Assembly (NCBI GenBank): GCA_029204225.1
Contig: CM055100.1
Coordinates: forward strand, 1,088,587 to 1,152,586
DNA: 64,000 nucleotides
Direction of reading: 5' to 3'
Origin: Diphasiastrum complanatum
Lineage: Eukaryota; Streptophyta; Lycopodiopsida; Lycopodiales; Lycopodiaceae
Below, piece after piece: positions 42,926 through 57,203 of the stretch (its first letter is position 1; every line of letters starts with the position of its first letter). Below the pieces are notes generated by a model. That model made no database searches. It had not been told where the DNA came from and worked only from the letters and a program-made list of their open reading frames with translations. The translations under genes and the position numbers were made by a program.

Positions 42926-43783
42926 GATGGATTCTCAAAGTAAAGCCGGTCTTATCGCAGACAAGCTGAATGGATCCAATTATCATTTATGAAAATTTAA
43001 GATGAAGACCTTGCTAATCGCCAACAACGAGTTGTGGGATGTTGTTACAGGTATCGAAGTGAAACCTGAAGATGACACAGAAGACTCAAAATGGAAATTG
43101 AAGGATGATAAAGCTTTTGTGCTTATTATCCTCAATATATCAAATAGCTAAAGCTAAGACTTCGAAAGAAGTTTGGGATATCATGAGCTCACTATATGAT
43201 GTGAGAGACGTAACTACCAAGTTACATCTTCGAAGAAAATTCTTTACAATCAAGATGTCGAATAATGATTCTCTTCATAATCATATTAACCAGTTTAAAA
43301 ATCTCTTGCAACAAATGGTTGTTGTCGGATCAGTGATAGAAGATCAAGATGCAATTATGACATTGCTTTCAAGTCTGCCCTCTACATATGAAAACTGGAT
43401 GATAATCATCACGACACACTTAGATTTAACTCTTACCAGAGTTATCACTATGTTGCTGCAAGAAGATAATTGAAGAAGTCAAGACACTTCGTCTACCTCT
43501 TTGTCTCATGCTCTATATGTCAACAAGGGCTCGAAACGACAAAAGCATAAAAGCTCCAAGCAGTCTACATCGAGTCAGAAATAGACTCAAAGTCAAGAAC
43601 AATCATCAAATCCACATTCGTCGAGGATGTTTTGCAGGTATTGCAAGCGCAATAACCATGAGATCCAAGATTGCCAAATTCTCAAAGCGAAGAATGCAAC
43701 CAAGCAACCTGATCAACAAGCAAATACAGTTACAACATCTCCTAAGTGGAGTAGTGTTAGAAAAAAGAGTAGAAAGCATCTAA
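42926..43783 (+). pseudogene. Copia gag pseudogene
   Basis: Begins MDSQSKAGLIADKLNGSNYH, the copia gag opening, but the conserved Trp codon after NYHL is TGA. After a frameshift, 43105-43473 reads KTSKEVWDIMSSLYDVRDV, LHLRRKFFTIKM and LLSSLPSTYENW, all UBN2 gag landmarks. A second frame change precedes a Lys/Arg-rich and Cys-containing tail (about 43508-43783) where the zinc knuckle would be. No protease or later pol parts follow, so the element is truncated at about 43790. Confidence 0.85.
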
Positions 43784-43878
43784 ATCTAGCAACTTGGCAT
43801 AGTTAGGTTCCTATCTAGTGTTCTAACCCTTTTTAACAGGCGGAGAGCTGCTCACCATCTAATCTACACACCTTATAG

Positions 43879-43896
43879 TGGCACTATTGCTGGGGA
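43879..43896 (+). promoter_or_regulatory. Gypsy (Athila/Tat-type) primer binding site, degenerate
   Basis: TGGCACTATTGCTGGGGA resembles the TGGCGCCGTTGCCGGGGA primer site of plant gypsy elements (tRNA-Asp type), with G-to-A or C-to-T changes only. It suggests an LTR end just upstream (about 43876) and a decayed gypsy leader downstream to about 44900, where no coding motif is seen. Confidence 0.5.
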
Positions 43897-44940
43897 TAGG
43901 TTTCACTAACTAGTTTAGTTGCATTCTTAGTTGTTTTTGCTTTTTTAGAGTGTTGTTAGATGGTTTTTGGGGTAGATTTAGCTTGTTTTGTGTGATTTCT
44001 TGTGTTTGCACTGTTCTCAGCTAGCGGAGGAGGTGTGAGAGGATAGTGGAGACCCAAACTTAACTAGATGCTTGAGATCCTCATCAATCTTTTTGCCATA
44101 AATTCATGCCTTGGCAAAAGAAAGTCTCATATCCTTATGAATTCTTAGTAATGTGTGTTCCTACACATTATACACAACACAACTAGGAAGAAGGCATGCT
44201 CCAACTCCCTTGATACAATGAGATCAAGCTCTAGGAGACAAAGTTGAAGCATTGGTTTTTGTGAGCACTTGCAAATAAATATTTGTCAATAGAGAGAGAT
44301 CATAAAAATCTAACATTCAAATGATAGTTGTGGAAGTGGACTCATTTGCAATAGAACAAGACCAAATGCTCTAGATCATCACGCTATTTTCTTGGACCAA
44401 ATGCATGCATGGTCAAGCGATGTTTGCACATGGGGGTTCAAAAAGATTGAATTTTGGTGAGGTGGCTTACCAAGAAAATCTATCACTCATGCTCATATCG
44501 AGTCATAAGCTACATCATGGATAGAGAACCTTCATAAACTAATTTGAGGCTTTTTGATATTGATACTAGACAACAAATATAAATTTTGTGAAGATAAAGG
44601 TTTTGGCACAAATTTTTTTATTTCTTTATTTATTTTATATTAAAGATGTCGAGTTGCTTTAGTTTTTAGTTCCGTATTATCATGAAATATTCATAAGCAT
44701 TCCCTAGTACCCATGATTGTCAAATCTTGATGTTTGTTGATCTTCCACTTTTTCCTTTTGAACCTAAAAATCTATGAGATTATTCTTTGGATCTCTAGGA
44801 GCTATAATCAATTATAATACTTGAGAAACATATTTCAATCCTCCCCATAATGTAGAATGTGCATTTTTTGAAAACTCAAAGACCAACTTTGTGAATGTAA
44901 ATACAAGAGTTTGAAAATGGAGGAATCTACAAACTAAAGC
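43897..44940. other. Gene-free tract, possible gypsy leader
   Basis: Follows the gypsy-type primer site. No gag motif recognised. Confidence 0.35.
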
Positions 44941-44942
44941 TC

Positions 44943-45542
44943 TCATGAGAATCAGATTAGTTCGATGCGACATGAATTTCAGTCGCTCTAATGCCACTGA
45001 TGAGAATCAAATGGTTTCATATTGATTTTCTTGGAACCTGGATAGAATTTGATTATGACTGATGGCTATTGCCTTCTAGTTCAAACCTACAATCTTCCAA
45101 AGTGTAGACAGACACAGCTGACCTACGTTTCATTTGTTTAAACATTCAACAAAAATGAACCAATGTGCGGAATGAAAAGAAAATAGCTGATTACGAATAG
45201 ACAACGATCAGACATCAAAGCATTCGAGATCATTCAACCTGTGTATTACGGCTGCTATATTATCAATGATCTTGTTTCTTGAGAGCACTATGCGACAAAT
45301 CCACACAACGCGTCGGTGCAAGAGATATTACGTCTCTCACAAATAATATTAGATAGTCTTGCTTACTAGCAGACTTTTTGAATATTGATTGGCAGTTCTA
45401 TGCCCAGTTTAGGTTGATACTCAACCAATGTCCAACACGATGTTCAATCCTCTCGGCGTCGATCTGATTATATAGATGGAGAGGAAAGGTTTATGTTAAT
45501 CAGTGATTACAAGAACGGCTGGTTAGGCACGTTCCAACGACA
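44943..45542 (-). repeat. 3' LTR of the copia element
   Basis: 600 bp; minus-strand start TGTCGTTGGAACGTGCC. A TATATAA word (near 45470) is a possible promoter in the LTR. Confidence 0.75.
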
Positions 45543-45599
45543 TTGAGATTGCCTTCAGCGTCATCCGTGGAGGAGGACGTCTTCCTGGTACTTGCTTAA

Positions 45600-48500
45600 T
45601 CTGCGTTTACTTGGAACGTGAAGATTCGCCATCTTTCGGTCTTCGATTCTTCTTCGCCTTCGTGTATTGTTCAGCCTTCAGTGAGACCATTATGTGACGG
45701 TTATGATCTAGGGTGGTTTCTACTTGTGGGCGGTTCCTTTGTATTTCTGCAGACATGAGCTCAAAAGCTAACAAAGCTTTGTGGCTCAAAACATTTAGTT
45801 TCTTCAGCTCTCTCTCAAAGCGTGGTAGCTTTACGATTCCCAGACTTGTCCTCTGCCTCTTGAACATCCCCTTGTCTAAAGTTTTTGTAAATATATCCTT
45901 TACCATCTGCTTCGTTCCAATGAAGGTGGTTTTCAATTCATTCCTTTCGACTAGGTCCCTTATCAAATGATATTTGATTGCAATGCGTTTCGTTCTTGAA
46001 TGAAACACGTGACGTCATAGAGCAGGGAGAAACACATTTTGGAGAGTGTGGAACACGCAGAGGATGAAGAAGGGGTCGATAATCACACTTTGGATCCTTC
46101 ATCAAGTGTATGGCAGAATTATTGTCCATCTACAAGATTAAAGGCTCTTTGGTGGTTTCACCCAGTCTGTCAAGGAATTGTCTGAGCCATGTGATCTCGT
46201 TGGCCATCTTCACGGTTGCGACATATTCTGCTTCACATGATGACTGAGTTTTGATGGTCTGTTTCTTACTAACCTAGAGAATTGCTGCATTCGCTACAAT
46301 GGTGCACCCTTCTGAGACACTTTTATAGTCGTCCTTGAGTGATGCCCAACTTGCATCGATGTAGGAGTGCATCTAGAATCCGGCATTACATGAGTAACAT
46401 AGCCCGAAATCCTTCATTTTTTGAAGGTATTGAAGGATTCACTTTGCAATCTTCCAGTGTATAGAACCTAGGTTCACATTGAATTGGCTCATCCTAAACA
46501 TGGCATAAGAAATGTCAGGGTGTGTGTTAGATACATTAACAATCCAACCAGCCTCCTGTAATGGTGTGTGCTGCATGATCTCTTTCTCTTCGTCAGTCTT
46601 TGGAAAATCTTCGTTTGTTAGAATTGTTCCTACAAGAATTGCGGTGTTGGCCCCTTTGCAATCGTCATCCCGAAATTATCTAGGATCTTTTGGATGTACC
46701 TGGACTGATGAAGGTACAACTTTCCTTCGTCATAGTCGTGATCGATTTGCAAGCCTAGGTAGCATCTGGCTTCTCCTAGGTCTATTATCTCGAAAAAATT
46801 CGAGATGTTGCCCTTCACCTCGACAATTAGCTCTTCGCTTCTGCATAGTATCAATGTGTCGTCCACGTACACAACAACAATAATGATCTCCCCATCTGTG
46901 ATCCTTACATAAACATTGGAATTGGCCATCAGTGGCTCAAAACCTAAGGATCATAGGGCGTGATCCTTTTTCTTGTACCATTGCCGCGCGGATTGCTTCA
47001 AATTGTAGATACTTATGTGCATTCGACAGGCATAAGTGGGAAGTGATTTGCAGATGTAACCTGGAGAGTGGTCCATGTAGACTTCTTCGTCTAATTCACC
47101 ATGTAAGAATGATGCCTTCTCATCGACTATGTGAATCTTGAGGTCGTAAGCGACTGCATATGCAAACAGTATGTGTAAGGACGTGTTTCACCACTGGAGA
47201 AAAGATCTCAGTGTAGTCGATGCCATACTTATGAGAGAATCCCTTCTCTACAAGTCTGGTTTTATATCTCACAACATTTCCATTCAATCCATACTTCAGC
47301 TTGTATACCCATTTGTATTGCACGTTCTTCCATTTTTTTGGTACTGATTGTAGTGTCCATACCTCATTCTTCTTTATGGATTCGATCTCCTCGTTCATGC
47401 GTTGGATCCATTTGTCCTTGTTTGGACTGTTGATGGCTTGCTCGAAGGTTTGTGGTCCGTCACTGAATCCATAGAGATCTTCGGATGTCGAAGCCGAGCT
47501 GCCTGACATGAATCTGACTGGTGCTCTTTGTTCTCTTGTTGATCTCCTGGGAGATTCTTCGGGTACTGCAATGTCCTTTCCTTTGTCTCTTCGGCTAGGT
47601 TCGGAACCATTTCGGTTTACAAGCGTTCTAGCTGCAGGCATGCTTGCGGTCATTTCTTTGTTTGATTCGTCGCTCAACTGATGTGGAATCCGAACATCTT
47701 CGTTTGAGTGTTTAAATTCTGCTCCCTCTGTCATGGTTGGCAAGTCATGTACTGCTTTCCTAAGACTTCATAACTGGCATAATCATCATCGGCCATTGTT
47801 CTGGTCTCATCGAACTTGACGTCTCTGACTGTCTCCACTTGATTCGTCTCTAGCATGTAGATCCTTTAGTATGATAAATGGTTGTCATACCCGATGATGT
47901 ATCCTTGTTCGACTTTCTCATCGAGCTTCTTTCGAAGCTTGTCTGGAACATGTGCAAAAGCTACACAACCAAATATTCGAACATGTGTCAGATGGGGCTT
48001 TCTGCCCCACCATAGTTCGTGCGGTGTGGTATAAGGATCACCTGATGTGCCGATCCTGTTTTGGATGTAGGCAGTTGTAGCTACTGCTTTAGTCCATAGC
48101 ACTCTTGTGCTTTCGAATAGGTGATCATACACCTTGTGGCTTCCATGAGGGTCCTATTTTTCCTTTCGGCTACACCGTTGTGTTGTGGTATATAGGATGT
48201 AGTCCTTCTATGAAGGATTCCTTGATCGTTGCAAAAGTCAACAAAGTGGTTCAAGATGTATTCTCCACCACGATCAGCTCTGATCTACTTCACTTTTCTT
48301 CCTGTGCATCTTTTTGCCCAGTTTACATATTCTGTGAACTTGTCGAGTGCTTCTGATTTGTTGTGTATGAAGTAGACTACTGTGAACTTGCTGTAGTCAT
48401 CAATTAAGGTGATGTAGTATTTTGAGCCTCCTACTGAGATCATGTCGAAGGGTCAGCAGATGTCCGAATGTACTAACTCCAGAATCTTTGTTGTTCTGAA

Positions 48501-50047
48501 GGAGTCCTTGGTGAAGGGAGTACGAGACTCTATCCCTTTCATGCATGCATCATAGGTTGTCGAGTTCATTGTATTTGTGATGCTTACTCCTGTGATAGCG
48601 CCATACTGGCTTGTTTGATATAATGCCATTGGGTTCATGTGGCATAGTCTTTTGTGCCACAGGACATCATCTGTCGGTAGGCATACCTTCAGATGATACA
48701 AGTTGTCTTTTTGTCTACCTTGTGTAATCAATGTGCTGGTGCTGGCATCAACGACATTGCATGTTTCGTTTGAAAATGTCACGCACATCCCTGCGTTTGC
48801 TATTCTTGCAACAAAGAGCATGTCCTGCTGCAGTGTGGGTACAAATAGAATATCATCTAATCTTTGGTCTTTGTTGTTTGTGTTGAGCCATAGCGAACCA
48901 ATGCCATTCACTTGATGTCTATGTATTTGGATGGATCTGTACTTCAAAAGTTAGCCATTATTCATCTGAATGTGACGAAGTGAGAGGTTGCTCCTGAGTC
49001 GCGTATGACCTCTTGTGTGTCAAACATTGATGTTGCACACATATCTGCATAGAGATAGGTTGTCAAATTACCATTGTTCGACCTTTCTTCGCCCATCTTC
49101 GAGCTTTCAGGTTCATCCACGTAGGACAAATTGCTGATGTTTTCTCGTTTGCCTTGAGACTGCTTGTTCCCGGATTCTGGTAACAGTCCATGGTTGCATG
49201 CCCTTTCTTGTGGCAATGGATACATTTGATCTTCAGATTCAGCCAACACGAATCGACTGTGTGTCCTTCGCGTTTGCATCTCGCGCATGTCTTATTTTCG
49301 CTGTCCTGCTATCTTGGCTTTCCTTTGTTCTTCCATTTGCATTTAGTGCCTCCCTCTGTCTGCTGGTCTCAATTCTGCTTTCGGTCTGACTCCCTCTTAG
49401 GCTTGAACTGTTTCTTCGGCTTCTCTTTATTGCTATAGAGAGCTTGATCAGAGGCATCCTTATGATCAAGGTGCTCACGGGCTTCGACTTCTTCTTGAAT
49501 CTCAATCACTACTCTTTCGAAGGTTATTTGCGGATCTTTAGCTAGCAACATTCGGGTGGTCTGAAAGGATCTTGGTAAAGCTCGTAGTAAGTTGGTGAGC
49601 TGCTTCTCTACTGATATGACATTTTCTGCTCCGACGTTGTGTAATGAAAGAAACAGATCTTCGGATAAAAGATGTGAGGTTTTTGCCATCCCATTGTAGG
49701 TTCATCAGCTGGTCTTCAAGAAGCATTATCTGGCTTTGTGACTTTGTCTGAAACCTGGTAAGCAATGCATCCCACATCTCTCTTGCGTTAGAGAGTGTCG
49801 CGAGGTCAAGCGTTAGGCTATCTTTGATGGATGAGGTTAAGACGGCTAATGCCTTGTCGTTCTTTTCTCTCCATTCTCGTAGCTCCTTGCCTGTGGTTGT
49901 AGGCATCTCTTCGGTGCCATCTACCCAAGGCCATAGCCCTTTCCCCTTTAAGATGAGAGGGGTCTTCACCTTCCATGCTAAAAAGTTGGACCCAGCTGAG
50001 TCGAGGATTGTGCAGATCTTTGACTGTATGCTGCCTATGGAAGCCAT
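45600..50047 (-). pseudogene. Copia gag-pol remnants, complete order, multiply broken
   Basis: From high to low coordinates: gag (50047-49370, MASIGSIQSKICTIL, AWKVKTPLILKGKGLWPWVD, REMWDALLTRFQ), zinc knuckle and protease (49290-48962, DSGATSHFV is the intact D-S-G active site), pre-integrase (48947-48453, VLWHKRLCHMN), integrase C-terminal part (48132-47866, NRIGTSGDPYTTPHELWWGR), Ser/Arg-rich linker and RT start (47743-47120, KWVYKLKYGLNGNVVRYKTR), RT core (46929-46630, IIVVVYVDDTLILC: catalytic YVDD intact), RNase H end (46008-45607, MFHSRTKRIAIKYHLIRDLV, DIFTKTLDKGMF). Several frameshifts and stops separate these, so no polyprotein can be made. Confidence 0.88.
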
Positions 50048-50147
50048 CGTTGTGAACTATGTTCTTTAGCTTGTTATCTAGCTCCTTGTTTCGAATGTTC
50101 GATCTCCTAGATCTGAAGCTAGATCAACGCTCTAATAAGAGCAAGGA

Positions 50148-50159
50148 GCTCTGATACCA
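50148..50159 (-). promoter_or_regulatory. Copia primer binding site
   Basis: Plus strand GCTCTGATACCA; a second identical word occurs 55 bp further on (50196-50207), inside the LTR, within a local duplication of CTGATGAGAATCA. Confidence 0.8.
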
Positions 50160-50160
50160 C

Positions 50161-51658
50161 TGATGAGAATCAAATTAGTTTGATGCGACATGAATTTCAG
50201 TCGCTCTGATACCACTGATGAGAATCAGATGGTTTCGTATTGATTCTCTTGGAACCCAGATAGAACCCAATTTTGATTGACGACTATCGCCTTCTAGTTC
50301 AAACCTACAATCTTCTAGAGTGTAGACAGACATAGCTGACCTATGTTTAATTTGTTTAAGCATTCAACAAAAATGAACCAGTGTGTGGAATGAATAATAA
50401 ATAGTTGATTACGAACAGACAACGATCAGACATCAAAGCATTTGAGATCATTCAACATGTGCATTATGGCTACTATATTATCGATGATAATGTTTCTTGA
50501 GAGCACTGTGCGACAAACCCACACAACGCGTCGGCACAAGATATACTTCGTCTCTCACAAATAATATTAGATAGTCTTGCTTACTAGCAGATTTCTTGAA
50601 TATCGATTGGCAGTTCTATGCCCAGTTCAGGTTGATACTCAAACGATGTCCAACATGATGTTCAATCGATCCTCTCATGCTTGATATGATTATATAGATG
50701 GAGAGGAAAGGTTTATGTTAATCAGTGATTACAAGAACGGCTGGTTAGGCACGTTCCAACCAGTGTTGGTCGAGTATTGATTTTTTTTTTTGGGTTCTCA
50801 ACCTGGTTATCAACCCGGTTCTAAAGACCCTAACCGGCAGGTAAACTATTTCTCAGGAACTGACTTCTATGTAGAACTGGCAGGTATGCTTTTTTGTAGG
50901 AACCGGCCACGGTTGAGAACCGTCGGGTCCCTTTGAGCCTTAAATTGAGGTTGAGAACCGGACCGTCATTTGGAGGGGGGTATAAACCGAGTATCGATTT
51001 GCCCTACGAAACCTAACATTCATTAAGGGCTTTTAGCAAGTGAGGAATCATGATAGATGAGAATGTAGATCTCATTGAGGAGTATGGATTTTTTCATGAG
51101 TAGGATGAGTAAGAGAATGTTAAGATAGACATTGTAACAAGACTTTTTTCCAGGCTATCATTTTTGTTGATGGGTAGTTAGTTGATAAGTGGAATGTTAA
51201 AACCTTAAGACATTGCGCAACAAGACTTTTTTTGAGCAGCTTTTATATAAGTCATATTTTTAGAGTGTTTATTTATTTGAGTGGTTTAGCTGTGAAGTGT
51301 GATTTTTTTTGCACAATTGAAATATCATAGGCACTGAAGAGTGTGAGATTTTTATGAGTAATTGATAAGTGGAGGAATGCTCAAATTTTGTACACTTACA
51401 CTTTTTTTTACGTGGCTTCCACGTGTCTTTTGATAAATAATGTGAGGAAATTTTAACATAGTATGCAACAACAATTTTTGAAATGATTTTTTATTAAATT
51501 TTATAAAAATAGTATTGAGAACCTAATATAGGGACCGACGGTTCTCAATAGAATAATAACCGGCGCCGACAGTTCTTGGTTTAAAAAAAAAGTGCAATAC
51601 CCTGAATCGGCGGGTATCATAAATATGTGAGAACTGCCCAACACTGGTTCCAGCGGCA
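50161..51658 (-). repeat. Shared copia LTR carrying a hAT MITE
   Basis: Plus-strand start TGATGAGAATCA, end CAGCGGCA. The MITE sits a few bases from the right end. Confidence 0.75.
50761..51646. mobile_element. hAT-type MITE, 886 bp
   Basis: Ends CAGTGTTGG (left) and CCAACACTG (right), extended by a partly matched base. Target duplication of 8 bp: GTTCCAAC (50753-50760) and GTTCCAGC (51647-51654), one mismatch. The CAGTG terminus and 8-bp duplication are hAT features. Subterminal regions are rich in short words on both strands (GGTTCTCAA, AACCGG, ACCGTCGG, CCGACGGTTC), likely transposase-binding repeats. No coding region. It is not related in sequence to the MITE at 4211. Confidence 0.9.
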
Positions 51659-51925
51659 TTGAGATTGCCTTCAATATCGTCTGTGGAGGAGGATGTCCTC
51701 TTGGTACTTCTTGATCTTCGTTGTACTTGGAGCGTGAAGGTCCGCCGTCATTCGATCTTTGAGTCTTCTTCGCCTTTGTGTATTGTTCAGCCTTCGATGA
51801 AACTGTTATGTGGCGGTTATGATCTGGCTGGGGTGGTTTCTGCTTGTGGGTGGTTCCTTTGTATTTCTGCCGACATGAGCTCGAAAGCTAACAAAGCTTT
51901 GTGGCTCAAAACATTTAGTTTCTTC
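51659..51925 (-). pseudogene. 3' internal end of a second copia body
   Basis: Matches 45543-45815 closely (GAGATTGCCTTCA, GAGGAGGA, CTTCGCCTT, GTATTGTTCAGCCTTC, CAAAGCTTTGTGGCTC), i.e. the C-terminal tail and 3' leader of the copia pol. Breaks off at about 51925 in a non-copia sequence. Confidence 0.75.
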
Positions 51926-53509
<1,584 letters not shown>

Positions 53510-53585
53510 TCAAGAAGGGAAGCTGAAGGCCGAAAAAGACAAGGCGGAGTACCTCATGTATGGATGACGCAGAAGGAAATTAGGA

Positions 53586-54136
53586 TACCGTTGGAACGTG
53601 CCTAATCAGTCGTTCTTGTAATCTCTAATTAGCCTAAACCCTTTCTCTCCCAATCTATATAAATAGATCAAAGATGAGAGAATCGGTTGAACATCAAATT
53701 GATAGAACATCAATTGGTTGAGTATCAATCTGAGCTAAGCATAGAACTGGTAGCTGATGTCCCAGAAGTCTACTAGTAAGCGAGACGATCTGTTATCATT
53801 CATGAGAGAGATAGTTTCTCTCATGTCGACACACTGTGTGGGTTTGTCACAACAACGCTCTTGCAAGAAGATCATTTATAATATAGTAGCTTGAATTGCA
53901 CATGTTGAGTGATTGTGAATGTTTTAATGTCTAACTGTTATTTGTTCTCAATCAGCTATTTATTACTCTTTCTGCACATTGTTTCATACTAAATGAATTG
54001 TAACGTAGGTTAGCAGTGTCTGTCTACACTCTGGAGGATTGAGATCTGTTCTAGCAAGGTAGTAGCCAGCAGACAGAATCGAATTCCATCCGGGTCCAAT
54101 CCAGAGATAGGAGATCGAATCTTATTCATTCTCCCA
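53586..54136 (+). repeat. 3' LTR of the inverted copia fragment
   Basis: Starts CCGTTGGAACGTGCCTAATC and follows the order of the LTR at 44943-45542 read on its own strand, with many differences. It has a TATATAAATA box near 53657. The right end is approximate. Confidence 0.65.
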
Positions 54137-55218
54137 AATCTCAACATCTCATCAAAGAGAAAGGTCATTATGTTGAATCTACTGATATCATGAATTGGAG
54201 CCACAATTTGGCTACGATTGATTGCGTGAATGCTAATTATAGTGCTCAAAATCAGGTTGATTGTACCCATACTCCCTTGGACGATAACTAACAACCTCCT
54301 GATCTAGACACACCTATTATTAATATCAATTTTATTGATATTCTTCCACAAAATGATGGCTGCCTACTGACGAATCAGATGATTTATTCGTAGATGATGA
54401 AAATGTCTTGCGAATTCAGAATTGCCTAGACGATTTGGACATTTCTGACATTAAGATCCTCAACTACATGAAGGCACTTCCACTTAAAACTTTTCTGCAA
54501 CAATCATCCAAAATGAAACCAGTTGCCAAAGTTACAGTCGAAAAATTTGATACCCAACAATACCATGTCAAATGACCAAATTATCTGTGGGACCTATTTG
54601 ATGAAATCCTCCATGATGTGCCATCAATTCCTCATCCGCACACCTCACGTCCTCCGAAGCCACAACCTCGTGGCAATACCATGAATGAGAAGATGAAAAA
54701 ACCACTTCTCATTCAACCGCCTGAAAATCTTAACAATGTTCGGGAAGTTCTTGAAATATCCTTAGCTCATACACCAATCCCAGGACCTCCAAATCACCAT
54801 CCAAACAACTGAAAGGCAAGGCTCTCCTCGAATCACCCGCACATGATGTGCCTGCATATTTTAAGGATTATACGATCGAGGATGTGACTATCCAATTACC
54901 ACAAGCTCAACGCGAGTTGAATGGTAATTCACCTTACGAAGGCCCTGCCCGAACCATCACTTTATCCTTAAGTGAGCCCAATGAGAATAATGAATGTCTT
55001 GTTCACATCGGGGCTCACCTCAATCGCGGGAACAACGTAGAACTGCGCAAATATTGACATGTCTTTGCTTGGTCCTATAAAGACATGAAAGGAGTCTCAC
55101 CCCATATTCCCCTTAAACCGGTCCACAAATATGAATTCGAATATACTTGTTGTACATGAATTGGATAAGCCTGTCTTTTGTGTCACTAGAAATCTAGGTT
55201 TAAATATCAATGGTGGTG
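54137..55218 (+). pseudogene. Ty3/gypsy fragment upstream of reverse transcriptase
   Basis: Codons 54380-54790 give acidic then proline-rich linker sequence (DIKILNYMKALPL; HPHTSRPPKPQPRGN). 54830-55140 reads VPAYFKDYTIEDVTIQLPQA, then CLVHIGAHL, a stop, HVFAWSYKDMKGVSPHIP. The FAW-SY-DM-G-P signature lies between protease and RT in plant gypsy polyproteins. The RT itself is absent. A TGTAAGAGACCTAGATATC word at 55219 after GGTGGTG could be the start of a 3' LTR. Confidence 0.65.
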
Positions 55219-57170
55219 TGTAAGAGACCTAGATATCTAGGGAAGTTGTTCTCCAAACATGTTTGATTATATGTTGTTTATTATCTTGTGGATATTGTAT
55301 ATTTGATATGGCCCTTGTAAATGTTGTGTATAGTTCTAGTTACTAAATGGGTCTCCATGCCTCTTAAGCCCATTATTACAAGAAGGAAAAAAATCAATTG
55401 CCTATACACAAGCTTATAATCTATTAGCACACTAAAAACAATGACCAAAACCTACATACTAACAACGTCGTAGCAAACTCCCACAAGCATAGAAGCAGCT
55501 CAAGTACTTTGAAATTAAAAAATTTACATCTTCAACAAGGAGAAATTATTCATGGATAATCTGCTTGTGCAATATCCACTTTATCGTGTATGCCAAGTGA
55601 ACTAGGCATTTGAATGTGATTATGCGAGGACATTTCACTGAATATTCTATGCAAAAGCCTCACCCATCAAAGATTTCAAATTTGTAATTTGCATGGATAA
55701 ACTATGCATGAAAAATCGTTTCATCTTTGTTAATCAATGTCCTAAAATATCCTACAATATTGTGCAAAAGATATTCATGGATAATTTTTATAAGAATCTC
55801 AAAATTCAAGTTCCAAATGTGCATATATGATCCACACAGGGATATTCCATGCAAAAATCACTTTTTCGTCAACTCCAAACTTCTCTAGTTCAAATTCATA
55901 TTACTCGTGAAATCTTCTTATGAGTAGATCTTGGCACCCATGCTTAAACTAAGAAATGTCAACCAAGTCTTTTGTCATGGGTGGAAAATTTACATGGATA
56001 ACTTGTACATTTTAGCTAGTAGTGAGGATGGCCAGTTAGAAGGCATCAAAACTTCTAACACTTCTTTTGTGATAATCTTCATTAATGCTCCCAAATGTCG
56101 ATGGTATATGCCAAATATGACATTCTATATAGCAGACTCTAGAAGCATATTTAGGCTTAACAAGAATGCCAAGACAATTAAAGGACACGTGTGGAACTTG
56201 TGAGTCTTGGAGATTTTTTTGGGACTGAGTCCATAATATATCTGCATTGATGTGCAAGTGTGTTCACAAATAAGAAGTATGCCAAAGAAGGATGGCCAGG
56301 ATGATCTAGCCCCACTTGTAACCCATGCTCAAAACAAAATGCCAAATGTCATTTCCAAAAGGGATTGTGTGGGGATACATGTGCGTGACGCGAGACCCTT
56401 AAGATCACAAGTGATAATTTGAAGAAAAATTGTTGCAAAAAAACTCTAGCCACTAGAGTCAAAACAATGGGAAGTATGTATACAGCATGGCTAGCATCCA
56501 TTTCAATAACGACTTTGGAGAGATGCCAGTACCAGGTGGCACTCCTCTTTGCAACTCAAGTGCGTTGTTTTTTGCCCATGGTATTGGCAGGTTGAGTTGC
56601 CACCAATAACATGTTAAGGCCAATTGACGTGGAATTGGAATGTGAAAATCATGTGGCTCCTTCATGGCTTGGCCTTTGTTTTGTGATGTGCATTGTGCAT
56701 CATGCATTTAAGTTGCTACAATAATATGGGATTGGGGGAGGTAGAACAAGGAGGGAGGGTGCTTCCTATTAGATCGATCGGGTCGCCATCTCTTCTCTCT
56801 TCTTGTTTATTTCCTTGTCACCTGACGAGATTAAGCAACGATGCAAATATCAACATCTTCTAGTCGTCCTCACATGTTAACACAACGCATCTCACGATCC
56901 TGTCAAAACACGTTAACGCCTTGGTGAGATTATACGCTTGTGTTTTTTCTTGTTCAAGTTTTTCTGAAACTTTCAATAAATTAAGAATAGTTTGGCTGTA
57001 TGGGATCGAAAAATTACCTGGATATAACTTGCCATGATTTTTTTTCCGAAAAGTAAGCTTACAATTTAATATTTGATGGAAACAAAGTACAAGTGTACAA
57101 CAACAAAACAATCAAAAGCAAACAGTGAACTTGTCATGATCTAAATGCTCTGCTACAACTTTTTTTAAAC
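55219..57170. other. Gene-free tract and F-box gene upstream region
   Basis: Short frames (for example 55931-56203) have no recognised motif. The part nearest 57200 must contain the F-box gene promoter and leader, but no clear TATA box is seen. Confidence 0.4.
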
Positions 57171-57203
57171 TTGTTAAATAAATATGTGAAGGTTCATGAA
57201 AGT

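Larger units (their letters stand above)
44943..51658 (-). mobile_element. Decayed Ty1/copia element with both LTRs
   Basis: LTRs at 44943-45542 (600 bp) and 50161-51658 (604 bp once the 886-bp hAT MITE and one 8-bp duplication are subtracted). The primer site on the plus strand is GCTCTGATACCA at 50148-50159. All copia domains can be traced on the minus strand. There is no target duplication: the sequence after the upper LTR (51659 on) is again the 3' internal end of a copia element, homologous to 45543-45815. The upper LTR is therefore shared by two bodies in tandem, as produced by unequal recombination. Confidence 0.85.

Noticed and set aside
57171-57203. Upstream extension of the F-box frame from TTG
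   Set aside because: TTG is not a usual plant nuclear start; the first in-frame ATG at 57204 is preferred.
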